From NCBI GenBank assembly GCA_019247135.1, contig JAFAPL010000088.1:1-8153 (forward strand): a DNA stretch of 8,153 nt, written 5' to 3'. A program made the translations under genes and the position numbers. This stretch comes from Chloroflexota bacterium (GTDB lineage Bacteria > Chloroflexota > UBA6077 > CF-72). Under the pieces are notes generated by a model. It was not told the DNA's origin. It searched no databases and saw nothing but the letters and a program-made list of their open reading frames with translations. Positions 1 to 5,996 of this stretch are shown in pieces (position 1 is the stretch's first letter; the number at the start of each line of letters is the position of its first letter).

Positions 1-689
1 GTCCAGACCGGACCAGGGGCGACACAATTCACGCGAATACCGCGCTCCTGAACGCTCTGCGCAAGCGACTTCGTAAACGCGTGGATTGCGCCTTTTGTCG
101 CCGAATAGTCGAGCAGCGATTTGCTCCCGTTCATACCAGTGATAGAACCAGTGTTGATGATCGCGCTGCCTTGCTTGAGGTGTGGTAGCGCGGCTTTGGC
201 CATTCTGAAGTAGCCGTAGATGTTCGTTTTGAACGTGTGATCCCATTGCTCGTCCGAGAGCTCGTCGATGCTGTTCTGGTGCTGCTGATAGGCGGCGTTG
301 TTCACCAGGATGTCCAGCTTGCCGAACTCGGTCAGCGTGCGTTGGACGGCTTGCTGAGCGAAGTTGGGCTCGCTTATGTCGCCGGCGATGGACAGGCAGC
401 GGCGACCTTCCTTTTCGACCGCGCCACGGGTCTCGTCGGCGTCGGACTGCTCCTGCGGCAGATGCACGATCGCGACGTCGGCACCTTCGCGAGCGAACAG
501 GACGGCGACGGCGCGACCGATGCCGGAGTCGCCGCCCGTGATCAATGCTGTTTTGCCCTCGAGTTTGCCCGCGGCTTTGTAGTGCGGAGCCTGGTATTCA
601 GGCCGAGGCTGAAGCTGAGATTCGAGGCCGGGCTTCGGCTGGTGCTGTTCGGGAAACGGTGGCTTGGGCTGTGACTCGATCTGCGACAT
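1..689 (-). CDS. SDR family oxidoreductase, YghA/YhdF type (3' part missing)
   Basis: An NAD(P)-dependent short-chain dehydrogenase/reductase; 229 complete codons are visible and the left window edge removes the C-terminus. Seen: a Pro/Gln-rich N-terminal tail (about residues 1-40), the Rossmann glycine motif TGGDSGIG (51-58), the NNAA motif (about 130-133), the catalytic Ser in INTGSITG (about 182), and the YSATK catalytic Tyr/Lys (about 195-199), followed by IRVNCVAPGPVW. The tail, including EQHQPKPG, resembles that of E. coli YghA and Bacillus YhdF/YhxC proteins, which supports the ATG at 687-689 although no Shine-Dalgarno site precedes it. Those relatives are about 285-295 residues long, so roughly 60 residues lie outside. 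The substrate cannot be read from sequence; this subfamily is often annotated as glucose or aldehyde reductase and is sometimes linked to general stress. It lies 69 bp downstream of the exported-protein gene on the same strand, with a strong hairpin between them. Confidence 0.93.
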   Translation of the reverse strand, partial: MSQIESQPKPPFPEQHQPKPGLESQLQPRPEYQAPHYKAAGKLEGKTALITGGDSGIGRAVAVLFAREGADVAIVHLPQEQSDADETRGAVEKEGRRCLSIAGDISEPNFAQQAVQRTLTEFGKLDILVNNAAYQQHQNSIDELSDEQWDHTFKTNIYGYFRMAKAALPHLKQGSAIINTGSITGMNGSKSLLDYSATKGAIHAFTKSLAQSVQERGIRVNCVAPGPVW

Positions 690-690
690 G

Positions 691-719
691 CGCGGGCGGG
701 CGCAAAGCGCGTGCCCGCG
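691..719 (-). other. GC-rich hairpin abutting the dehydrogenase start codon
   Basis: The arms CGCGGGC (691-697) and GCCCGCG (713-719) pair perfectly over 7 bp. Inside them, GCGC (700-703) and GCGC (707-710) pair around an AAA loop, separated from the outer stem by a small GG/GT internal loop. On the minus strand the hairpin begins 39 nt after the stop of the exported-protein gene and ends one base before the dehydrogenase ATG. No T-run follows, so it is a poor intrinsic terminator. It occupies the place where a ribosome binding site should be. It could be a terminator remnant, a processing or stability element, or a structure limiting translation. Confidence 0.5.
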
Positions 720-758
720 TCAGCGGAACACGGAGGCCGCAGGTCCGTGGGCGGCTGG

Positions 759-2708
759 CTAGTGGACGGCCGTGGCCGAGGTGGTCGTGGTCGTCGTGGT
801 GGTAGTGGTGGTGGTCGTCGTCACGTTGACGCCAGTAAACGACCCGCTGGTCGCGGGCACACAGCCCGTTGCAAATGTTGTCCCGACCGCGTTCGAGTCA
901 CCACCCGAATTGCTCACCTGAATCTGGGCGGCACCGGGGGTGATGCCGTTGGTTGGCGTTTGTACACGGATCTGCGTGCTCGAGCCGGTGCCGACTTGCG
1001 TCAAACCGAACGTCTGACCGTTCTGGATGAGAATCGCATTCGTGCCGAACGAGGAAGGTGGCGAGCCGAAGTTGTTGCCGATGATGTTGAGCAGCGTGCC
1101 GCACGCCAGCCCGTTCGACGGATCGATGCGGTTGATCGACGGCAGCGGCACGGGTGTCTGGGTCGGCGTGGGGGTCGACGTGCCTGGAGTGTTGGTCGCA
1201 AGCGGCGTCTGTGTCGGCGTGGAGGTCGCTCCGAGTGGTGCGAAGGCGTTGAAGCCCGAGGTGATACACGGCCGCAATCCGTCGGCATAGAACGTCCACT
1301 GATAGAAATCCTCGACCGTTGGCACGACGGTCCATGTCCAGACGAAGCCGAGTGGGCCCTGGCGTTCAGTGACTGGGCCTGCGTCCTCGGCACCGGTCAG
1401 GCGCACAAAGCGCGCGTCGTGGTGCCGCTGCGACGTAACGGAGATTTCAACGTGTACGCCGACAAACGGCTTGCGCGGCACGAACCACATCTGTTCGTCG
1501 CCGAGACACCCGACATTGACCACAGGGATGCTGCTCGTGGCTTCGACTTGCGGCTGCGGAGTCAAGCCACCGCCGGCGCCGCCAGGCACGGGCTGCGCCG
1601 GCGGTTGGCCCGGGACCGCCGTGGTCGGCGTCTGCAAGACAGCCTGGGCGGTCTGCGTCAGCGGCACGGCTGAGCCCTGGAGCGTCGTCTGCGTCGCCAC
1701 CAGAGCAGTCGACGTGAGCGCAACTGAGGTCGCGGTCTCGGCGACCGGGATCGGCAAGCCGGTGAGGACCGGTGTCGAGGTGAATTGTTGCGCGGCCGTC
1801 AGCGTGTCGGCGTGAAATGCCTGGGCCAGAGACGTGTCGGGCAAATCATTGGGTCGGTCGACCGCGAGCGGGCGCGACGGAGCATACTGGGCGAAAAACC
1901 GAGATTGACGGACTGAAGGCGAGAGGTCGGACGGTAGATCGACGCCGATCATGACCCGCTTCAGCCAATCGCCCACGAGTAGTCCCTGCGTCGCGCCTGT
2001 CGCGGCAGAGAAATGCATGACGCCGCGCTGGAAGCGCTGGTAGACAAAGCCGTTGTTCATCGGGTCGCTTGTCGGCAGGCTCGTGGGCAAGCCCCAGATC
2101 TCGAGAGCGGCGGCGGCCAGCTGAGATGGGTCGCACGAGTCCTGGCCGAGATCGGCGCAGGTGAGCGTGTTGAGGAACGTCGTCTGGAACTTGACGGGCA
2201 GGCCGTTCCAGTCGTCAGGGACGTACACGCTGATAAAGCTGAGGGCCTGGGTAGCGAAGTCGGGGCTGTCCGGTGTGGGTGCAGACGAGACGATGTCAGG
2301 ATCAGCGGCTGGCAGGATGAGCCCATCGATGCTGGTGATCGGCAGGATGTCCGGGTCGAGGATGTTGGCGAGCGTGACGTTGCCATCGGCTCCCAGTTGA
2401 AGCATCTGTCGCTGGAAGAGCTGAACGCGCTGACCGAGCAGGGGGAACTCGTTCGAGACGGGGTAACCGAACGTTCGCACACCGCCTCGGGATTGGAAGT
2501 AGCTCATGATCTCGGGCGACGTGATGCGGTAGCCCGTGGCGGGGAAGTAGCTCGGATCGGTGGGCAGGGATTGTGCGATGGTCGAGTGACCCAACGCACC
2601 GCCGAGGACGACGGACACGATCACACCGAAGGCGAGCGACCAGTTGATGCTCTTGTGGGTGAGCCCGCGCAGACGCTGCCGGGTCGCCGAGTTCAGAGCG
2701 TGCTTCAA
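759..2708 (-). CDS. Exported modular protein with IPT/TIG-like domain and poly-Thr tail
   Basis: A 649-residue protein of unknown function, probably secreted or anchored by its N-terminus. Seen: a basic N-terminus, a hydrophobic segment at about 22-46 (AFGVIVSVVLGGALG) ending in a signal-peptidase-like STIAQS, then a globular region (about 50-310) with two LGFP-like stretches, FGYPVSNEFPLLGQRVQLFQR (80-100) and YQRFQRGVMHF (223-233). A Thr/Ala/Pro/Gln linker follows (about 310-395). Next is a Trp-rich, Ig-like-sized domain (about 397-487, with two or more Cys), then a TPTQTP/TPTPTQTP linker (495-523), an IPT/TIG-like domain (about 524-617, PSINRIDPSNG ... NIIGNNFG) and 14 consecutive Thr. Such linkers and modules are common in Chloroflexota surface proteins. 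The start is TTG at 2706-2708, chosen because GGAGG lies 4 nt upstream and no nearer ATG fits. It is separated from RR3 by about 250 bp, so it probably has its own promoter. A role at the cell surface is inferred; no enzyme motif was found. Confidence 0.85.
   Translation of the reverse strand: MKHALNSATRQRLRGLTHKSINWSLAFGVIVSVVLGGALGHSTIAQSLPTDPSYFPATGYRITSPEIMSYFQSRGGVRTFGYPVSNEFPLLGQRVQLFQRQMLQLGADGNVTLANILDPDILPITSIDGLILPAADPDIVSSAPTPDSPDFATQALSFISVYVPDDWNGLPVKFQTTFLNTLTCADLGQDSCDPSQLAAAALEIWGLPTSLPTSDPMNNGFVYQRFQRGVMHFSAATGATQGLLVGDWLKRVMIGVDLPSDLSPSVRQSRFFAQYAPSRPLAVDRPNDLPDTSLAQAFHADTLTAAQQFTSTPVLTGLPIPVAETATSVALTSTALVATQTTLQGSAVPLTQTAQAVLQTPTTAVPGQPPAQPVPGGAGGGLTPQPQVEATSSIPVVNVGCLGDEQMWFVPRKPFVGVHVEISVTSQRHHDARFVRLTGAEDAGPVTERQGPLGFVWTWTVVPTVEDFYQWTFYADGLRPCITSGFNAFAPLGATSTPTQTPLATNTPGTSTPTPTQTPVPLPSINRIDPSNGLACGTLLNIIGNNFGSPPSSFGTNAILIQNGQTFGLTQVGTGSSTQIRVQTPTNGITPGAAQIQVSNSGGDSNAVGTTFATGCVPATSGSFTGVNVTTTTTTTTTTTTTTSATAVH
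780..821 (-). repeat. Run of 14 threonine codons (ACN trinucleotide repeat)
   Basis: Fourteen consecutive Thr codons (ACG, ACC and one ACT) encode residues 630-643 of the exported protein, only six residues before its stop codon. On the plus strand this reads as GGT/CGT trinucleotides. Codons are mixed, so the repeat is imperfect at DNA level, yet still open to slippage in whole-codon steps that would keep the frame. Such a tail could be a glycosylation-prone stalk or spacer; that is inference. Confidence 0.85.
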
Positions 2709-2712
2709 CCTT

Positions 2713-2717
2713 CCTCC
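2713..2717 (-). promoter_or_regulatory. Shine-Dalgarno site for the TTG-started exported protein
   Basis: On the minus strand GGAGG is followed by AAGG and then TTG at 2708-2706, a 4-nt spacer. A second GGAGG lies a few bases further upstream. This strong site decides the TTG start, since no ATG or GTG is well placed in this frame near the hydrophobic N-terminus. Confidence 0.6.
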
Positions 2718-2927
2718 AGGCCTCCCGCCACCAGCGTACCGGCTAAACGTCAGCGGGACAACGCGTGTTACGCATACTAGCCAGCGCAGCGGCAGCCCGC
2801 GCGCGATTCCGTTGGTAGACGCGTACTACGGCGCGCATTCCGGACCGCAAGCATCAGTATCAGTTCGCGGGCTGGCGGTGGTGCTTCCCGATTGTTCAAG
2901 ATCCCACTCGAGGAGTTTGCGACTGCA

Positions 2928-2944
2928 GGCTGTCACGTTCAGCC
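2928..2944 (-). terminator. Weak stem-loop downstream of RR3
   Basis: GGCTG (2928-2932) and CAGCC (2940-2944) can form a 5-bp stem with a 7-nt loop, starting 17 nt after the RR3 stop on the minus strand. There is no T-tract on the exit side, so it is at best a weak or Rho-assisted terminator. The rest of the 253-bp gap to the exported-protein start (2709-2961) shows no convincing ORF or consensus promoter. Confidence 0.22.
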
Positions 2945-2961
2945 GATGTGTGCAAACAAAG

Positions 2962-3753
2962 TTATAGCGACAGCTCGTGCGCGGAGTGACCGTCGATGGT
3001 ATCGCCTGCTGCCGCGGTCACGATCTTGTAGCCGAACCCACGGACGCTCACGATCTGAGGCGCATTGGGACCGGCCTGAGCCAGCTTCACGCGCAGGCGG
3101 CCGATGTGCACGTCAATCGTGCGGCTGGTCCCCGTGTCGGGGTCGCCCCACACGAGTTTGGCCAGGGCTTCGCGGGGCACAACCTGATCGCGTCGGCCAG
3201 CAAGCACTGAGAGCAATCGGTATTCAGTTGGCGTCAGTTGCACCACGCTGCCCGCCAATGTGACCTGGTGCATCGCGTGATCGATCACCAGGTCGGCGAT
3301 TCGAATCGGCGCGCGTGGTGCAGCGGTGTCGGCCGCGCGCTGCTGCGCGGATCGTCTGAGAAGCACCTCGACGCGTGCCAGCAGGTCATAGACATCGAAG
3401 GGCTTGGCGATGAAGTCGTCAGCGCCCAGCTTCAGGCTCAAAAACGCATCCCGCCGACGCTGCGTGCCACTGCAAACGAGAATTGGCACCCCCGCCATGT
3501 TCTTGAGCACACTGCACAGCACCAGTCCATCGTCATCCGGCAGGACCAGGTCCAGGACGATCAGGTCAGGGCGGACGCGCTCGACCAGTGACCGAGCAGT
3601 CGCGCCGGTAGCGGCCTGACGAACTTCATAGCCGCTGGAGGTCAGGATGTCCGACAGCATGTACGCAACTGCCGCGTCGTCTTCGACGAGCAAGATGGTT
3701 GCGCGATACGAGTGTGTGTCGGCGGCATCGCCGAGAGGAAGATTCTTCGCCAT
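2962..3753 (-). CDS. OmpR/PhoB-type DNA-binding response regulator (RR3)
   Basis: A cytosolic two-component regulator: an N-terminal receiver domain followed by a winged-helix DNA-binding domain. Counted from the ATG at 3753 (263 residues), the receiver shows the acidic pair in LLVEDD (about 24-26), phosphoacceptor Asp68 in VLDLVLP, Ser95 in LVCSGT and Lys117 in ADDFIAKPF. The C-terminal domain runs about 150-247 with LTPTEYRLL, DVHIGRLRVKL and the terminal GFGYKIV hairpin. The frame stays open to a GTG at 3882, adding 43 residues before the receiver. ATG 3753 is preferred because the usual family length is near 230-260 residues and the extension has visibly weaker G/C bias at third codon positions; neither start has a strong Shine-Dalgarno site. 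It is divergent from HK1 and has no kinase on its own strand, so it is an orphan or is served by HK1 or HK2. Confidence 0.92.
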   Translation of the reverse strand: MAKNLPLGDAADTHSYRATILLVEDDAAVAYMLSDILTSSGYEVRQAATGATARSLVERVRPDLIVLDLVLPDDDGLVLCSVLKNMAGVPILVCSGTQRRRDAFLSLKLGADDFIAKPFDVYDLLARVEVLLRRSAQQRAADTAAPRAPIRIADLVIDHAMHQVTLAGSVVQLTPTEYRLLSVLAGRRDQVVPREALAKLVWGDPDTGTSRTIDVHIGRLRVKLAQAGPNAPQIVSVRGFGYKIVTAAAGDTIDGHSAHELSL

Positions 3754-3944
3754 AGGGGTGGGCGGCGTAACCGTCGCACAAGCTGCCTGGACGACTGGTT
3801 GAGGAACGATTTGGACACGGGTGAGTTTCAGCGCCAGTGCCTCTTGGACGTGACGGAGGGTCCTTGACGCTGTCCGACGCACGGCTTATCGTCCCGTGCG
3901 GCCGAGCCGTGGCACGCTCAGCGCGCGCCAACTGGACAGTCACA

Positions 3945-3950
3945 TATAGA
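3945..3950 (+). promoter_or_regulatory. Possible -10 element in the divergent RR3/HK1 region
   Basis: TATAGA lies in the only clearly AT-rich patch between the divergent genes, just before the Shine-Dalgarno site of the leader ORF. The overlapping sequence reads TATATG on the minus strand, so the patch could serve RR3 as well, if RR3 starts at 3882 or 3753. No good -35 hexamer was found at 16-18 bp. If used for HK1, the leader RNA before the SD would be very short. Weak call. Confidence 0.22.
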
Positions 3951-3953
3951 AGT

Positions 3954-3961
3954 AAAGGAGG
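3954..3961 (+). promoter_or_regulatory. Strong Shine-Dalgarno site AAAGGAGG upstream of the leader ORF
   Basis: AAAGGAGG is a full anti-SD match, 5 nt before a TTG codon (3967-3969) and about 90 nt before the HK1 GTG. The HK1 frame has an in-frame TAG at 4011-4013, so this site cannot serve HK1 directly; it points to the leader ORF. The same octamer precedes HK2 at 6109-6116. Confidence 0.6.
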
Positions 3962-3966
3962 TCAGG

Positions 3967-4059
3967 TTGCCGGACGAGCCCGCGCCCATCGGCGGGAAGG
4001 TCGACAGCTATAGCTCTGTCCTGCCCTACTCCGATGTGGCTGGCGGGGAGACGTGGTGA
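3967..4059 (+). CDS. Possible 30-residue leader peptide coupled to HK1
   Basis: A TTG-started ORF of 30 codons placed 5 nt after AAAGGAGG. It starts LPDEPAPIGGK and ends GGETW before TGA at 4057-4059. The stop overlaps the HK1 start as GTGA, and the HK1 SD-like GGGGAG (4045-4050) lies inside the ORF, the layout expected of translational coupling. The peptide has no transmembrane segment and no run of one amino acid as in classical attenuators. It is too short for homology by eye. Alternatives: the true N-terminus of HK1 separated by a real or sequencing frameshift, or a chance ORF behind a good SD. The position of the SD is the main support. Confidence 0.4.
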   Translation: MPDEPAPIGGKVDSYSSVLPYSDVAGGETW

Positions 4060-5114
4060 CCTCGATTCAGGCGCACCAGCGCGCGCTGCTGGCTGCCATT
4101 CGGGTGCCGATCGCCACCACCTTCCTCGACGGACGGATCGCCGGTTTGAATGCCGCGGCGGTTGCCCTGTTCGGGAGCCCCGAGCGTCTGCACGATCGCT
4201 CGATCGGCGAGATCCTGCCGTTCCTTCGTGATCGCGGCGAATCATGCGGCGAATCGCAAGGCCGTGCGGCCGATGCAAATGGGCGCATGATGGACCTCGA
4301 GGTGAGCTGGACTCGGGTGACAGAAGGGCGCGGGGCCGGCTATATCGTCTACGTGGTGCACGACATCTCGCGCCATGCGGAGGTCAGTCGCCTGCGCGAG
4401 CAGCTCTTGTACTCGGTGGCGCACGAGCTGCGCGGACCACTGATGATCCTCGAGAACTCGCTCGACATGCTGGGCGACGAGGAGCAGAAGCTCACGCCGG
4501 ACGAATTTGCATCCGTCCTTGCCACGGCGCGAGGCACGACCGGTCGCATGCACACCTTGTTGGAAAATCTGCTGAGCGCCGGCAGTATCAAATCCGGACA
4601 CTTCGTCGTTGCGCCTCGCGAAATCGAGCTACGCGCGATCATCAACGATGCCCTCGAGATCGTCTATCCAGCCATTCACCGTCAATCACAGCGCGTGGAC
4701 ATCGACATCGGTGGCGACGGCGGACAGGCGCCGTGGGTGATGGCCGACAGGCGCTATGCGCGTCAGGTGCTCACGAACCTGCTCGACAATGCCTCCAAGT
4801 ACAGCCCGGACGGCTCCGTGATCCGCGTCGTCGCGATACGCGTAGGAAAGATGATGCGCATCTCTGTTGAGGACTCAGGCCCGGGCATTCGACACGAGCA
4901 ACAGGCGGGTCTGTTCGAGCGTTTCTACAGAGTGCGCAGCAACACGGACGTGCCGGGAGTTGGTCTGGGACTGGCGATCGCGAAGGGCATAGTCGAGGCG
5001 CACGGCGGCAGCATCGGGATCGAGAGTGAGCCGGGAATGGGCACGCGTGTGTGGTTCTCCCTGCCGGCTGTTCAGCGCACCGGCGAGGCGCGAGATGAGC
5101 ATTCTGCTGGTTGA
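4056..5114 (+). CDS. Cytosolic PAS-HisKA-HATPase sensor histidine kinase (HK1)
   Basis: A 352-residue kinase that should autophosphorylate on His and pass phosphate to a receiver, most likely RR1. Domains: a PAS-like region (about 8-108, ending GYIVYVVHDISRHAE), HisKA with H box SVAHELRGPL (His123), and HATPase_c with N box LTNLLDNASKY (Asn245), the DSGPG box (Asp273) and the GVGLGLAIAKG box (301-311). There is no hydrophobic membrane segment or signal peptide, so it is soluble and presumably senses an intracellular cue through PAS; the ligand is unknown. Residue H+4 is Gly instead of the usual Thr/Asn. GTG 4056 is chosen because GGGGAG lies 5 nt upstream and GTGA overlaps the leader stop; the adjacent GTG at 4053 is the alternative. 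An in-frame TAG at 4011 excludes a longer protein. It overlaps RR1 by 20 bp. Confidence 0.95.
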   Translation: MTSIQAHQRALLAAIRVPIATTFLDGRIAGLNAAAVALFGSPERLHDRSIGEILPFLRDRGESCGESQGRAADANGRMMDLEVSWTRVTEGRGAGYIVYVVHDISRHAEVSRLREQLLYSVAHELRGPLMILENSLDMLGDEEQKLTPDEFASVLATARGTTGRMHTLLENLLSAGSIKSGHFVVAPREIELRAIINDALEIVYPAIHRQSQRVDIDIGGDGGQAPWVMADRRYARQVLTNLLDNASKYSPDGSVIRVVAIRVGKMMRISVEDSGPGIRHEQQAGLFERFYRVRSNTDVPGVGLGLAIAKGIVEAHGGSIGIESEPGMGTRVWFSLPAVQRTGEARDEHSAG

Positions 5115-5805
5115 CGACGACCGCGAACTGGTCGAGCTGCTTGCGTTCGCACTTACACGGGCGGGGCTCGATCCCATTCGGGCTCACGACGCAAACTCGG
5201 CCTTGCGGGTGTTCGAGGAGCGACACCCGGACCTGGTCGTGCTCGACATCAACCTGGGCGGGTCGAGTGGCCTCGACGTATTGAAGGATCTACGCCGGAT
5301 CTCTGAGCTGCCCGTCATCATGCTGACGGCGCTCGATTCGGAAGAGGACAAGGTGCGTGGACTGGACCTCGGGGCGGACGACTACCTGACCAAGCCGTTC
5401 AGTCATCGTGAGCTGATTGCGCGTATTCGGGCACAGCTGCGACGCAATTCCCAGGAGCAACTGCACGGCGCCACGTCGCGGCCGCCCGAGAACCAGCTCT
5501 CGGTGGGCGATATCACTCTGGATGTGGCCGAGCATTCAGTCACGAAGGCTGGCAAGCCGATCTCACTGCCCGTAATGCAATTTCGGCTGCTTCACTGCTT
5601 GATGAGCAACGCGGGGACGGTCGTCCCGACGGCCACGCTGTTGAAGCAGGTATGGGGCTACGATCCCGGAGTTTCGGACGTGGTTCGCGTGACCGTGCAT
5701 CGGTTACGGCGGAAACTGCAAGACGATCCGGCGCGGCCCATGCTGCACACCATTCCTGGCGTGGGCGTGCTGCTGAAAGCCGAGCCGCCGTCAGAGTCGG
5801 ACTGA
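5095..5805 (+). CDS. OmpR/PhoB-type DNA-binding response regulator (RR1)
   Basis: A 236-residue receiver plus winged-helix transcription regulator, the likely partner of HK1. Seen: acidic triad DDD (7-9), phosphoacceptor Asp51 in VVLDINLG, Thr78 in IMLTALD, Lys100 in DDYLTKPF, then the DNA-binding domain (about 135-232) with VTKAGKPISLPVMQFRLL, QVWGYDP and RVTVHRLRRKL. The frame is open further upstream, but ATG 5095 is preferred: it gives the normal MSILLVDDD start and has GAGG 6 nt before it. The start lies inside the end of HK1, which implies co-transcription and coupled translation. Two oddities: the loop after Asp51 reads LGGSSG, without the usual Pro, and the C-terminal hairpin reads GVGV, where RR2 and RR3 have the common GxGY Tyr. 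Its second half is clearly similar to RR2 (VTKAGKP shared), supporting duplication of the pair. Confidence 0.95.
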   Translation: MSILLVDDDRELVELLAFALTRAGLDPIRAHDANSALRVFEERHPDLVVLDINLGGSSGLDVLKDLRRISELPVIMLTALDSEEDKVRGLDLGADDYLTKPFSHRELIARIRAQLRRNSQEQLHGATSRPPENQLSVGDITLDVAEHSVTKAGKPISLPVMQFRLLHCLMSNAGTVVPTATLLKQVWGYDPGVSDVVRVTVHRLRRKLQDDPARPMLHTIPGVGVLLKAEPPSESD

Positions 5806-5811
5806 TTCGCG

Positions 5812-5831
5812 GCGGCCAATGCAACGGCCGC
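5812..5831 (+). terminator. GC stem-loop just after RR1 (weak terminator candidate)
   Basis: GCGGCC (5812-5817) and GGCCGC (5826-5831) form a 6-bp GC-only stem with an 8-nt loop, beginning 6 nt after the RR1 stop. No T-run follows, so efficient intrinsic termination is not expected. It may still protect or help end the HK1-RR1 message. Confidence 0.3.
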
Positions 5832-5849
5832 GCACGCGGGCGTTACCTG

Positions 5850-5864
5850 GGTTGAGCCTCAACC
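5850..5864. promoter_or_regulatory. Perfect palindrome GGTTGAG-C-CTCAACC
   Basis: Seven-base arms with a single central base. A one-base loop cannot form a stable RNA hairpin, so a dimeric protein binding site is the more natural reading. It sits 10 bp before the CRP-like palindrome, and AACCAG (5861-5866) can also pair with CTGGTT (5880-5885), nesting the two elements. No regulator can be named. Confidence 0.4.
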
Positions 5865-5873
5865 AGCTCAAGT

Positions 5874-5889
5874 TGTGAACTGGTTCACA
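5874..5889. promoter_or_regulatory. CRP/FNR-family-like operator TGTGA-N6-TCACA
   Basis: The sequence TGTGAACTGGTTCACA is a perfect palindrome with the TGTGA-N6-TCACA consensus known for CRP-type regulators. It is centred roughly 200 bp upstream of the best -10-like hexamer, far for a direct class I/II activator, so it might serve another promoter nearer to it or a repression loop. The match is exact, but a 10-base consensus alone is modest evidence, and whether this organism has a CRP with this specificity is unknown. Confidence 0.4.
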
Positions 5890-5996
5890 GCTGAACAGAG
5901 AGCTACCTCACAGTCGATCTCGCAGAGTGGGCGTAGTGTGTGCGGCGTGTATATGGCGGGCCAAGCATCAACAGGGTCGCAACGTGGCGGTCGAGG

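Noticed and set aside
237..674. A 145-codon plus-strand frame opposite the dehydrogenase
   Set aside because: The minus strand carries the full set of SDR motifs in order, so the plus frame is a shadow.
780..821. Trinucleotide run considered as a CRISPR-like or intergenic microsatellite
   Set aside because: It lies in frame inside the exported-protein gene and encodes Thr only; there are no spacers.
711..1673. A long plus-strand frame (320 codons) opposite the exported-protein gene
   Set aside because: Its product is Arg/Gly-rich, as expected from the shadow of a GC-rich gene. The minus-strand frame has a signal peptide, linkers and a TIG-like domain.
2013..2780. A 255-codon plus-strand frame opposite the N-terminal half of the exported protein
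   Set aside because: An antisense shadow: no recognisable domain, and the minus strand has a strong SD and a coherent export signal.
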